This document shows positions 9,301 through 16,203 of a DNA stretch of 64,000 nucleotides, in pieces. A model generated the notes under the pieces. The model did no database searches. It was not told the origin of the DNA and saw only the letters and a program-made list of their open reading frames with translations. The position numbers and the translations under genes are program-made. Source of the DNA: Tolypothrix sp. PCC 7910 (GTDB lineage: Bacteria > Cyanobacteriota > Cyanobacteriia > Cyanobacteriales > Nostocaceae); assembly GCF_011769525.1 (NCBI RefSeq), contig NZ_CP050440.1, positions 6,759,501-6,823,500 on the forward strand. The letters are read 5' to 3'. Numbering within the stretch: position 1 is the stretch's first letter; each line of letters starts with the position of its first letter.

Positions 9301-9852
9301 TGGCATTGGGCAATGGCAACAAGACAACCACTGCCAGGCCAAGCGATCGCTATTACTTTTGATGATGGCTATTTAGATTTTTACGAATATGCTTGGCCTT
9401 TACTAAAAAAATATGGTTTCACTGCAACTGTATTTTTAGTTGCAGAATATGTAGGAAATTATAATATTTGGGACAAAGCTTACGAGGAGGAACTACCTCT
9501 TTTAGGCTGGCGCGAAATTCGCCAACTACAAGATGAAGGCGTTGTGTTCGGTTCTCATTCTGCAACCCACAAACCCCTCACATCATTATCTCCTACAGAG
9601 ATTGTTGACGAAGCAGCGCGATCGCGTATTTTACTAACGCGAGGTTTAAGAATGCCAGTTAATCTCTTCGCCTACCCTTACGGCGATAGTGACCCTGTGG
9701 TCGAGCATTTAATTGGCGCTTGTGGTTATAAATTTGGTCTATCTTGTCGTTCAGGATTAAGTCAGTTAATAGATAAGCCGCTTGCCTTACCCCGCATTGA
9801 GGTGATGGGTTCAGATAGTTTACAGGAATTTGTAGCTAAACTCAGTGCATGA
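6367..9852 (+). CDS. GT2 glycosyltransferase / NodS-like methyltransferase / NodB-like deacetylase fusion
   Basis: The product is one polypeptide of 1161 residues. Residues 1 to about 230 are a GT-A family 2 glycosyltransferase: VIPAYNA near the start, NDGSTDE at 40-46, the metal/nucleotide DAD at 91-93 and EEWDLW at 178-183. A poorly recognised linker of about 450 residues follows. Residues about 690-870 are a SAM methyltransferase resembling NodS (DPWKYTSPYE, then motif I LELACAEGHF near 730). Residues about 930-1160 are a polysaccharide deacetylase (NodB fold) with TFDDG near 997, the zinc motif SHSATH near 1061 and FAYPYGD. The combination fits building and N-modifying an amino-sugar glycan. 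It appears monocistronic; the substrate is not determined. The start is an ATG with no clear SD. Confidence 0.9.
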   Translation: MNYINVFTVIPAYNAVTTIAETLKSLQSQTYTNWEAIVVNDGSTDETEAIALQFASEDSRIRVISQPNQGVCAARNTGIGLANCDWLLFLDADDWLAPQYMEKMTNAIAADSTLDVVHCGWSRVAPNGTLVADKFGSDSTDLFPILSQQCPFAVHACIVRKQLVDAVGGFDTSLITCEEWDLWQRIARTGARFGAVKEVMAFYRMRPGSLSRDGNQFFADAMRVLTQGYYPDPRVPKPLPQYAQGQPQETLPRARLHLSSWLAGLFLGQGEDARHLLKLLGDDCDPGLNPYWVADNIFESALLLNCQLPSAWIAIWPGIAETIKNFLLALEERSQAAGLARRTSNILERMVLQHAQITEPITIGITHAVNLELTELIENISLPESVERLYCVVQMAGCELGRLELPVCDGLVTSWVIKDAIASQFAWSILGRFFQQTIYSPSEQNSHDQIGWTTFLQQLWGLPDWTGDRFYDADFAAVAAARTQAKSGSLVVEISEELTDIEVTLPELEVIFTVGGVALGVITIPVKNNLVTAQTLRVALTTFGGFELCCACVREGLIGQSLNNPTPLRCRLAEAARSKSQLPQWFAAPGFGALIENQLVSDKTLVLSCRQDFHGSPQRRAIMPKANALELLQMAQVTGEGVIQMPISGQIPERIIYAPEALSFSSGHPIISTIVPTTDIQTNYQYGREHFETLFSKQPDPWKYTSPYEQTKYEQTLSLLPSKRISRALELACAEGHFTVQLAPCVDSLIAADISQIAIERTAQRCSHLKNISYQQLDLTKDVLPQNLELIVCSEVLYYIGGLEQLKAVADKFVDALQPGGYLLMAHAHQIIDEPDKPGFDWGLSFGAKAISDTFNSIASLRLVKEIRTPFYRVQLFQRQPRFNFLWYRQNPKIVTLTQQPTALPTEVESSARWNGVKASENIEVRSVTTKRLPILMYHRIAPTGSKKMEGYRVTPEAFEQQLRYLRDAGFYSVAWEQWHWAMATRQPLPGQAIAITFDDGYLDFYEYAWPLLKKYGFTATVFLVAEYVGNYNIWDKAYEEELPLLGWREIRQLQDEGVVFGSHSATHKPLTSLSPTEIVDEAARSRILLTRGLRMPVNLFAYPYGDSDPVVEHLIGACGYKFGLSCRSGLSQLIDKPLALPRIEVMGSDSLQEFVAKLSA

Positions 9853-10160
9853 GAGCCCTCCGGAACCTTGCAAATGCAACCATAAGCGCGATGCCTGACG
9901 ACAAGCCACTGCGTGTCTACGCTTGACTAAATTTCCTCATCCTTTGATATCCAACTTTAGGTGGAGATAGTTTGATTGATGCTTATCTTTTGGCAATCCG
10001 AACTTTCTGCCGATAGCTTTCCCTGGGTGAATTTCCTACTATAAACACATGAAGTGAAACGAAAAGCGCAGCGGAAATAACCAAGATAAAACAAATTATA
10101 TCCTGGTTAAAACCATCTGCTAAATCCTCAATAATTACACAATTCACAAGGAATAAAATT
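9853..10160. other. Gene-free leader of the CTB-type peptide gene
   Basis: This 308-bp gap holds no ORF with a ribosome site. It ends in AAGGAATAAAATT directly before the ATG at 10161, a good Shine-Dalgarno for the peptide gene. The promoter presumably lies here. Confidence 0.5.
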
Positions 10161-10418
10161 ATGTCTAACGAAATTAAGAATATTGCGGCTATTGAACTTT
10201 CTGAAGATGAATTAGATAACGTTGCTGGTGGTTTTGGTGATATCGTTCTTGGTGGCGGTCAAAATCTCGGTTTATTTACCAACAGCACCTTTGAGCAAAA
10301 AAATCTAGCAGTAGGTCAACAAACAATCGCAGGCCCTGGTGGTGCTGGTACTACCACCTTGGTTAATGCTCAAGATATCTTCAGCAGTGCAGGACAAGGA
10401 CTATTTGCTGGTAACTAG
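10161..10418 (+). CDS. CTB-type double-glycine peptide (putative bacteriocin precursor)
   Basis: The product is an 85-residue precursor. The first 24 residues form a leader ending ELSEDELDNVAGG, the pattern used by double-glycine leader peptidases (C39-type ABC transporters) and of the cyanobacterial 'CTB' bacteriocin-like family. Cleavage after Gly24 would release a 61-residue core rich in Gly, Ala, Thr and Asn, without Cys or Trp. AAGGA lies eight bases before the ATG. A Rho-independent terminator follows at 10541. No peptidase-transporter, maturase or second peptide lies next to it, so export would need a transporter encoded elsewhere. Bacteriocin activity is an inference from the family name; signalling or adhesion roles are equally open. 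Confidence 0.8.
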   Translation: MSNEIKNIAAIELSEDELDNVAGGFGDIVLGGGQNLGLFTNSTFEQKNLAVGQQTIAGPGGAGTTTLVNAQDIFSSAGQGLFAGN

Positions 10419-10540
10419 AAATATAGCAGGATGAATTATATCAATTTTGATTATTTTTCTAATTCATCCCTAACAAAAATCAAATTTAAAATCACATATA
10501 ACTTGATTAACGATAATGTGATTTTGAGAAAGTTCTGACT

Positions 10541-10575
10541 AACCCTTCTTATAAATTAAGAAGGGTTTTAATATT
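10541..10575 (+). terminator. Rho-independent terminator of the CTB-type peptide gene
   Basis: Perfect 10-bp stem AACCCTTCTT/AAGAAGGGTT around a 7-base loop, followed by a T-rich run. It lies 122 bp after the stop codon. A weaker hairpin (AAATCACAT/ATGTGATTT, 10488-10524) precedes it. Confidence 0.85.
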
Positions 10576-10587
10576 TTTAATCACCTG

Positions 10588-10682
10588 ATACCAATTTGAA
10601 AAAAGAATGCGACAGATATACAGAGCAAAAGCCCTGTCATGTCTAGATTCTTAATTTTGAATTTTGAATTTTGAATTGGTAT
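10588..10682. repeat. ATACCAATT-bounded repeat, copy 1
   Basis: A 95-bp element with ends ATACCAATTTGAAAA and TTTTGAATTGGTAT, plus an inner AAGAATGCGACAGAT motif. Copies with the same ends lie at 14862-14964 and 25155-25333. It includes a short TTTTGAATTTTGAATT tandem. It is non-coding and MITE-like. Confidence 0.7.
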
Positions 10683-10828
10683 GAGTTGGGCAAAAATTAG
10701 TGTTTTTAGCGTCGTTTCTTAAGCTCCCACTTTTTATATTCCTAACTCACCCTGATTTTGTATTTTCCTCTGCTTCAAGTGACAAATCAGGGTTAAGCGT
10801 CTTTATCCTTCAATTCAAAGTTGACATA

Positions 10829-10890
10829 GTAAGTAAGTCGGTGGGAAAAAACAAAACTAAGTTAAGAAAAGTAAACAAAGCTATAACCCT
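10829..10890. repeat. MITE-like element, family 1, left half
   Basis: It begins AGTAAGTAAGTCGGTGGGAAA and continues with AACTAAGTTAAGAAA, matching the left half of the elements at 4150 and 62337. The right inverted repeat is absent; the text switches to a different GC-rich repeat (about 10895-11010), so this copy is truncated. Confidence 0.65.
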
Positions 10891-11121
10891 CTTCCCTCCT
10901 GCCTAGCCTGCGGCAACGCTTACGCGAACTGCCACCTGCCCTTCGGGTTCGCCACTTGCTTTATGCCGGGGAACCCGTCCACTGCAGTGGCTCACCTCCT
11001 GCCTTGTCATAGCAATAATTTTTAACACTGAGCTACTTAGTAGCGGCAGAAACCAATTTTAATTTGATTTGGGAATTGATAATTGAGAATTACCAGAATT
11101 TTATCAGTGCTGGTTTTGGTG

Positions 11122-11421
11122 CTATGCCACCAAATAATAACGACGAATATCTGGTGGTGCAGCCACCAAACTTTGCAGTTTTGCTGCTGCTGCTTGCAAA
11201 TGGGTTGAATTTAAATGAGTATCCAAAGCATCGTTAGAAGCCCATTCCTCTACAAAAGTAAAATCTGTAGGATCGTTCTGGTTTTGCAAAAGTTCATACT
11301 TGATAGCACCTGCTTCTTGTCGGGTTGGTTCAATTAATTCCAACAGAACTGCTTTAATTTCTTCTATTTTGTCAGGTAAAGCAGTTATATGGGCAACAAC
11401 GCGAATAGTTTGGGTAGTCAT
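11122..11421 (-). CDS. Antibiotic biosynthesis monooxygenase (ABM) domain protein
   Basis: The product has 99 residues, a full-length single ferredoxin-like alpha+beta domain of the ABM/quinol-monooxygenase class (YgiN type). The pattern RVVAHITALPDK at the start, E-x-G-A-I-K-Y-E-L in the middle and FVEEWAS is characteristic. Such proteins are cytoplasmic dimers that oxidise quinol-like compounds or degrade haem, often with unknown substrates. It lies 60 bp downstream of mtnB on the same strand and may be transcribed with the methionine salvage genes, though a functional link is not evident. Confidence 0.85.
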   Translation of the reverse strand: MTTQTIRVVAHITALPDKIEEIKAVLLELIEPTRQEAGAIKYELLQNQNDPTDFTFVEEWASNDALDTHLNSTHLQAAAAKLQSLVAAPPDIRRYYLVA

Positions 11422-11481
11422 TTGGTTTTTGGTGTTGGGTATTGGGTGTTTGCGGTTTGAGGTTTGAGGTTTGAGATTTTT

Positions 11482-12126
11482 TTATTTGTTCCCTTTTCCT
11501 CCGCTATTTATCATACGATCGGTAACTATGTAGCGAAAGATGTATTCTAATATCTCAATATAATTACGGCCTGCCGTGGGAGAAGATGCCCAAGTTGTGA
11601 CACCATGATCTCGAATCAGGAGGGCTGGTATTTGCACAAAATTAGCTGTGAAGCGCTGTTCAATTTCTGAAGCAATGCGTGTAACTTGTAAATGATTGGC
11701 AAATATGGGTAAGAAACAACAGGGGTTTTCTTGGTAAACTCCTAAACCTTTAAGCATTTCTAATGGCGGTAAGGGGAGATTATCTTCTAAGACAAAGCGA
11801 GAAACTAAATTAGACTCAACAGAATGGACGTGATAACAGGCTTGTGCTTCTGGGAAGAGGGTATAGATTATTTGGTGAATAGCAGTTTCCGCTGAAGGCT
11901 GTAAATCTGTTGAGGCTTTTTCTAAGCTACCATCTGGATAAACACGAACAAAATCGCTGGCTAATAATTCTCCTTTAGACTTACCGCTAGCTGTAATCCA
12001 GAAGCTACCATCAGGGAGGCGAATCGAAAGATTACCCGCCGTGCCCACCATCCAACCTTGTTGGTAAAAGCTGCGGGCAGTATCGATGAGTTGAATACGG
12101 GCATCGTCTATGATTTGACTAGTCAT
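11482..12126 (-). CDS. mtnB: Methylthioribulose-1-phosphate dehydratase
   Basis: The product has 214 residues, of the class II aldolase/adducin fold. It removes water from 5-methylthioribulose 1-phosphate in the methionine salvage pathway. The zinc site is visible as the His pair in YHVHS (99 and 101) plus a C-terminal His in RDHGVTTWA; Glu80 precedes them in the usual place. The phosphate-binding GTAGNLS lies at 28-34. It is the last of three salvage genes in order mtnD, mtnX, mtnB on the minus strand, nine bases after mtnX, so the genes are probably co-transcribed. Confidence 0.93.
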   Translation of the reverse strand: MTSQIIDDARIQLIDTARSFYQQGWMVGTAGNLSIRLPDGSFWITASGKSKGELLASDFVRVYPDGSLEKASTDLQPSAETAIHQIIYTLFPEAQACYHVHSVESNLVSRFVLEDNLPLPPLEMLKGLGVYQENPCCFLPIFANHLQVTRIASEIEQRFTANFVQIPALLIRDHGVTTWASSPTAGRNYIEILEYIFRYIVTDRMINSGGKGNK

Positions 12127-12135
12127 AGAATGGGC

Positions 12136-12765
12136 TTACTTCCATAATTGCGCGAGATAGCCGCTAATTTGAGAGAAATCATGCCAAGGAATGTAGGATT
12201 TTTGATGTTCATCTAGATATTCTGCCAGGCGATCGCGCGCAAAAACTAGATCAGCTTCCAGTGCCATATTTAAATCAGTCAGCGAGTCACCGATCGCAAT
12301 TTTCTGATCTGCCGGATATTTTGCCATAACTTGCACTTTGGCAATCAGTTCTGTTCCTCCTTCATATTCAGAATGGACTTTTAAAAAATTATCGCTAGTT
12401 TCCACATCCACCGCATGGATTGCATGAACTCGCTGCACTAGGTTATCTAAAACAGTTTCCACCATTCCCCGCAATCCCCCCGAAACTACAACCAAGGGAA
12501 CTCCTTGAAACTCTAGAAAATCTAAAAGTCTGACAAAACCCGCGCGCATCGGCTGGTTTTGAGTAAATTTTAAAATTTCAATGTAGCGTGTAGAAGGAAT
12601 TGATTCGAGGATTTTCCTGACTCCTTCCCGCAGTGTTACCTGTCTTGTATACATTTCAGGAAGTAATTTTGCAGATAGTTTTGGTGCAAACTTTTTCAAA
12701 ACTGCAACAAAGGTTTCTTCTGCTGTAATTGTGCCATCAAAGTCGCAAAAGACAATTCGCCTCAC
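12136..12765 (-). CDS. mtnX: 2-hydroxy-3-keto-5-methylthiopentenyl-1-phosphate phosphatase
   Basis: The product is a 209-residue HAD-superfamily phosphatase with motif I FCDFDGTIT, a Ser in VVVSGG (motif II) and GDSLTDLNMA (motif IV). It dephosphorylates the enol/keto intermediate of methionine salvage between the MtnW and MtnD steps. The start is GTG at 12765, preceded by GGAG five bases upstream; an overlapping ATG is out of frame. It sits between mtnD (36 bp) and mtnB (9 bp). The alternative would be a ThrH/SerB-like phosphatase, but the neighbours support MtnX. Confidence 0.9.
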   Translation of the reverse strand: MRRIVFCDFDGTITAEETFVAVLKKFAPKLSAKLLPEMYTRQVTLREGVRKILESIPSTRYIEILKFTQNQPMRAGFVRLLDFLEFQGVPLVVVSGGLRGMVETVLDNLVQRVHAIHAVDVETSDNFLKVHSEYEGGTELIAKVQVMAKYPADQKIAIGDSLTDLNMALEADLVFARDRLAEYLDEHQKSYIPWHDFSQISGYLAQLWK

Positions 12766-12801
12766 ATCCTCTCCTCTTAAGTCTAGATTTCTCTGCCTTT
12801 T

Positions 12802-13353
12802 TCAGGCTACAGCCTGAGGAATGCGAATTTCTCTAGCTGTGTACTTAGGAACCCAGCCTTCAGTACTAATAAAATAGCGTACTGCTTTGACTCGATTTTT
12901 TGGAGTTAGATGAAACCAGTGTTCGGTTTTAGCTGGTACATTAATGTATTCTTCTGGTTGCACTGTCAGTTCTACTTGGCTACCATCAGGACGTACAAAA
13001 CCAAAAACCGCTTCCCCATCAATGATGTAGCGAACTTCATCATCTGCATGGGTATGGATGCTGGCAAACTTTGCCATCAAATCATCAAGATTAGGAATTC
13101 CAGGATGTAAGACAACCAAATCTCGGGATTGATAACCTGCTGTTTGTTGCAACTCCTCAAAATAGCCATCTAAAGCTTGAAGTACTTGTTCTTTCTCATC
13201 CTCGTTGAGGCTATCTTGTGCTAATAAACGATGTAATTCTGGATTTTTGCCAACATTCCAGTGATTGAGTTGAATATTGAGTGATGCCAATTCGCGTGTA
13301 ATATCTGCAATATTCTGATATTCGGTATTGTTTTCTAATCTGAGAATTGCCAT
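12802..13353 (-). CDS. mtnD: Acireductone dioxygenase
   Basis: The product is a 183-residue cupin. The metal ligands of the acireductone dioxygenase family are in place: His100, His102, Glu106 (in HTHADDEVRY) and His145 (in KTEHWFH). It converts acireductone to the keto acid precursor of methionine (Fe form) or to methylthiopropionate and CO (Ni form). AAGGGG lies before the ATG. It is the first gene of the mtnD-mtnX-mtnB unit. The other pathway genes (mtnA, mtnP, mtnW) are not in this window. Confidence 0.95.
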   Translation of the reverse strand: MAILRLENNTEYQNIADITRELASLNIQLNHWNVGKNPELHRLLAQDSLNEDEKEQVLQALDGYFEELQQTAGYQSRDLVVLHPGIPNLDDLMAKFASIHTHADDEVRYIIDGEAVFGFVRPDGSQVELTVQPEEYINVPAKTEHWFHLTPKNRVKAVRYFISTEGWVPKYTAREIRIPQAVA

Positions 13354-13479
13354 AAATACCCCTTCTACAAGACAATTACATCGTATTTGTACTTGTTCCG
13401 TTTCATTTGAACTATATAACAGTGTAGCCGAATGTTTCTTAGTAATTCTAGTAGTTTGGCTTTGCTATAAACAACCTAA

Positions 13480-13725
13480 TTATTTAATTTTTAGTTCTTT
13501 CTTAGAACGTTTTAATTGTTTCCACAACAGATGAATTTGATGATAAGCTTCTTCTGGAGAGAGTTTGCCACCTGTTTGTAGGTCACAAATATAACTCACA
13601 CGTTGAGAAAATTCTTGGAGTGTAGCATTAAAAGCTAGATATTCTGGTTGAAACTGACCGTAATAAGAATTACGCGGATATAAGAAATCGCATAGTTCGG
13701 AGAGGAAATTAGATTCTTGTTGCAT
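13480..13725 (-). CDS. Small conserved protein, unknown
   Basis: The product has 81 residues, soluble, with no signal or TM. The sequence has the feel of a small helical cyanobacterial family: FLYPRNSYYGQF, LQEFSQRVSYICDL and SPEEAYHQIHLLWKQLKRSK. It may correspond to a DUF listed for cyanobacteria (DUF7219 is my guess, from memory only). It lies 126 bp upstream of mtnD on the same strand, a gap large enough for separate promoters. The function is not known. Confidence 0.7.
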   Translation of the reverse strand: MQQESNFLSELCDFLYPRNSYYGQFQPEYLAFNATLQEFSQRVSYICDLQTGGKLSPEEAYHQIHLLWKQLKRSKKELKIK

Positions 13726-13936
13726 ATCAGTTTACCTTGCTTATTAATTGGCTAGTGCAATCATTTCAGGTATAGAAGAAAAGTAGTAGGTAGGCAAAAA
13801 TTACCCATCTACTACTGGCAGAGGTTAGGAGAAAGCTTCCAATTTTATGATAGGGTGAGCCATTTTTCTATCAGCATAATTTCATTGAAATAAAATTTTC
13901 ATTATTTGAGTTAATAATTAATAGCTTGATAATGAT

Positions 13937-14081
13937 AGGACTTACGCAAGTGTCATATTTTTTTCGTTTGGGTTTGTCCAGGGTCAAATGTCAAGAATCC
14001 AAAAAACCTAAATTTTTGACCCTTGACTCTTGACTCTTGACTCTTATCCCAGAGGATCACTGTGCCAGTTGCGTAAGTCCT
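13937..14081. repeat. AGGACTTACGCAA-bounded MITE-like element
   Basis: A 145-bp element with perfect 13-bp inverted ends, AGGACTTACGCAA and TTGCGTAAGTCCT. Inside is a short tandem of TTGACTC (three to four units). It is non-coding. Another segment ending TTGCGTAAGTCCT lies at 52883-53008. The structure is that of a non-autonomous transposable repeat. Confidence 0.8.
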
Positions 14082-14299
14082 GAATGATTATTCCCAAATT
14101 TTAAGAAAGGTAGCAGATGAATATCCTTATCCATCTGCTAGGTAGAAACGGAGGTATAAACTTGGCTAAATAATGTCATGATCTAATTATGTTAACTGCT
14201 TACACCAGAACGAATGAAGCAGAAAGTAACTAAGGGCTAGAGGCTAGGGCTAATTTACTAAACTTGTTTACTCAGCCAACAGGCAGAAGTTTTTTGAAG

Positions 14300-14416
14300 C
14301 TAGCTATTCTCAGCTAGTAGCCATTGTTGTAGGTGGGAATTAACCATAATGTTTGCATCAATGATTTTAATTAACTCCGGTAAACCGATAGACATAGTGT
14401 ATTTATGTTGGTTCAT
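14300..14416 (-). CDS. Candidate 38-residue ORF
   Basis: An ATG at 14416 opens a 38-codon frame ending at 14300. The peptide begins MNQHKYTMSIGLPEL and ends LQQWLLAENS, with a plausible amphipathic helix. No good Shine-Dalgarno precedes it, so support is weak: composition and lack of rare codons only. Confidence 0.25.
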   Translation of the reverse strand: MNQHKYTMSIGLPELIKIIDANIMVNSHLQQWLLAENS

Positions 14417-14544
14417 GAATTATCTCACATGATGCTATATGAGGCAAGGGTTTTTGAACAACAAAATTTTATCTATCAATGCATAAAACCTCATGTACTT
14501 GCTGAGGTATTAGTATATTTATTGCTAATTGAGGACTAATATTT

Positions 14545-14862
14545 ATGCTATATCACTTAGATTTCCATGTAGAGTACCCTGATGAAATGTCTCAGGCAGA
14601 ACTTTTTAAAATTTGGGCTGAGGAAGCAGATGCGGCTTTAAAAGCTAAACAGGCGGGTGTAGTTGTCGATTTATGGAAGTGTGTTGGCGTGCGGCGTGTG
14701 ATTGCAATTGTTGATGTTCCTACTCCTGATTTGGTAGATCAAATTCTCTTGGATTTACCAATCATGCAGAAACTTGGTCACTCCGTACAAGTTCACGTAA
14801 CTCCTCTACGGAAATATGAGGACTTTGCTGATGATGTGAAAGCTCGTTTGGATAGAAAGTAA
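14545..14862 (+). CDS. Muconolactone isomerase-like protein
   Basis: The product has 105 residues, matching the muconolactone delta-isomerase family in length and N-terminal pattern (MLYHLDFHVEYP, then AxxLFxxWxxEAxAAL). In beta-ketoadipate pathways the enzyme isomerises muconolactone, but no other catechol-pathway gene is present here and cyanobacteria usually lack that route. The real substrate is therefore open. GAGG precedes the ATG. The stop codon forms the first bases of the following ATACCAA repeat. Confidence 0.8.
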   Translation: MLYHLDFHVEYPDEMSQAELFKIWAEEADAALKAKQAGVVVDLWKCVGVRRVIAIVDVPTPDLVDQILLDLPIMQKLGHSVQVHVTPLRKYEDFADDVKARLDRK

Positions 14863-14964
14863 TACCAAATCCAATCATATTTGCAACACATCAATGTATT
14901 CTAGAGGGCATAGCAGTGCCATGCCCCTACATACAATCTGTCGCATTCTTTTTTAAATTGGTAT
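14862..14964. repeat. ATACCAATT-bounded repeat, copy 2
   Basis: It fills almost the whole gap between the convergent muconolactone-isomerase-like and GH43 genes. The ends are ATACCAAATCCAAT and TTTTTTAAATTGGTAT, with the shared inner motif ATCTGTCGCATTCTT and a GGGCATAGCAGTGCCATGCCC hairpin. It may act as a bidirectional terminator. Confidence 0.7.
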
Positions 14965-14968
14965 TACT

Positions 14969-15970
14969 TTATTGGCTAGATTTACTAGGAATATTCTGTG
15001 GTGTCCAAGTAGGGCCTGCACAACGCGGCCCTTCTGGTGTCCAGATGAGTTTATCTAAACACATTTGCCGTGCTGTCATGTTTTTTGTCCAAGCATGGTA
15101 GACGATGTATTCACTTTCACCATCTGGAGCCAGAACTATTGAGTTGTGTCCAGGGCCAATAACATAGTCGGGTACAGACTTCAAAACTCTTGGCCCTGTT
15201 TCATTTCCGGTTTCAGAATAAGGCCCCATGACACTGTCAGCAACTCCATAATCGACACCGTAATTTTCAGTTTCCCAGCGTCCACCACTATAAAAGCAGT
15301 AGTATCGACCTTGATGTTTGCGAACACAAGGCCCTTCTAAGGTATGCCAATCAAAAATTTCCCCATACATTAAACGATTAGCGAGAAACCTCTGCCAATC
15401 TAAACGCGCGCGTAAGACAACTTTGCCGTCACCGGAAAGTTTTGTCATATTGTGCAGTTTGTCTACAAATAGTGCTGTACCAGCACGCACACCCGCTTCA
15501 GTGTCGAGAAAATCACGGGCGTAAAATAGATACCATTGCCCATCGTCGTCGCGGAATGGGTGGGGGTCAATAGCGAAGGGACATGATTGAGGATTAATTA
15601 GTGGTTCACCAATATCTTGATATGGCCCCAAAGGGTTATCACTAATAGCAACACGCAGTTGATGGTTTTTATCTTCGTGTCCTACAGAGTAATAAAGATA
15701 AAAATTACCATCGTAATAAGCAACCTCAGGTGCCCAAAAATTATTACCAAGGGCGGGGTCTGGCCGCAATAATGCGTTGCTCACAAAATGCCAATTAACG
15801 AAGTCAAAGGAGCGTAAAAACGGAAAAACCAATGTTTTATTAGGTATTTCGTCAACCTTTCCTTGCGCCTCTGCTGGGCCAGTTGCGATCGCATAATATA
15901 CGCCCTGGTGTTCCCAAACAAAAGGATCGGCAAAATAGCCTTGATATACCGGATTTGTGTAGGTTAGCAT
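14969..15970 (-). CDS. Glycoside hydrolase family 43
   Basis: The product is a 333-residue five-bladed beta-propeller glycosidase. The catalytic residues expected for GH43 are visible: base Asp15 in YFADPF, pKa-modulating Asp135 in FAIDPH and acid Glu212 in LEGP. WAPEV (79-83) is also typical. GH43 enzymes cleave arabinofuranosyl or xylosyl linkages. No signal peptide is seen, so it would act in the cytoplasm or on imported oligosaccharides. No transporter or sugar-catabolic gene lies next to it. Confidence 0.92.
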   Translation of the reverse strand: MLTYTNPVYQGYFADPFVWEHQGVYYAIATGPAEAQGKVDEIPNKTLVFPFLRSFDFVNWHFVSNALLRPDPALGNNFWAPEVAYYDGNFYLYYSVGHEDKNHQLRVAISDNPLGPYQDIGEPLINPQSCPFAIDPHPFRDDDGQWYLFYARDFLDTEAGVRAGTALFVDKLHNMTKLSGDGKVVLRARLDWQRFLANRLMYGEIFDWHTLEGPCVRKHQGRYYCFYSGGRWETENYGVDYGVADSVMGPYSETGNETGPRVLKSVPDYVIGPGHNSIVLAPDGESEYIVYHAWTKNMTARQMCLDKLIWTPEGPRCAGPTWTPQNIPSKSSQ

Positions 15971-16203
15971 CTCGGTGAAGTTTTAAGCCGTGCCAGACAA
16001 CAAATCTTCCCTAATTTTCTGGTGCTGAACCTCTATCTTTGTGCTGGTTATAGCAATTTTGGATTAGAGAACTTCAATATTAAGCTGCTTCCCTAGCGGA
16101 CAAGATGCCTGTTCTACAAGAGTCATAGCATTTTGAAAAAATAATGCGATAGATGAGAAGGGGCATAATCAAATTGTTATGCCCTTAATTTTCACTGTGT
16201 TTA

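Larger units (their letters stand above)
10419..11121. other. Repeat-filled gene-free stretch
   Basis: About 700 bp between the peptide gene and a convergent minus-strand gene. It contains the terminator, two mobile-type repeats and a GC-rich hairpin cluster (10895-11010, with CTGCCACCTGCC and GCCGGGGAACCCG arms). I see no supported gene in it. Confidence 0.6.
13726..14544. other. Gene-poor stretch with a MITE-like element
   Basis: About 820 bp. It contains the AGGACTTACGCAA element (13937-14081) and one candidate small ORF (14300-14416). The remainder is AT-rich and shows nothing I can support. Confidence 0.5.
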
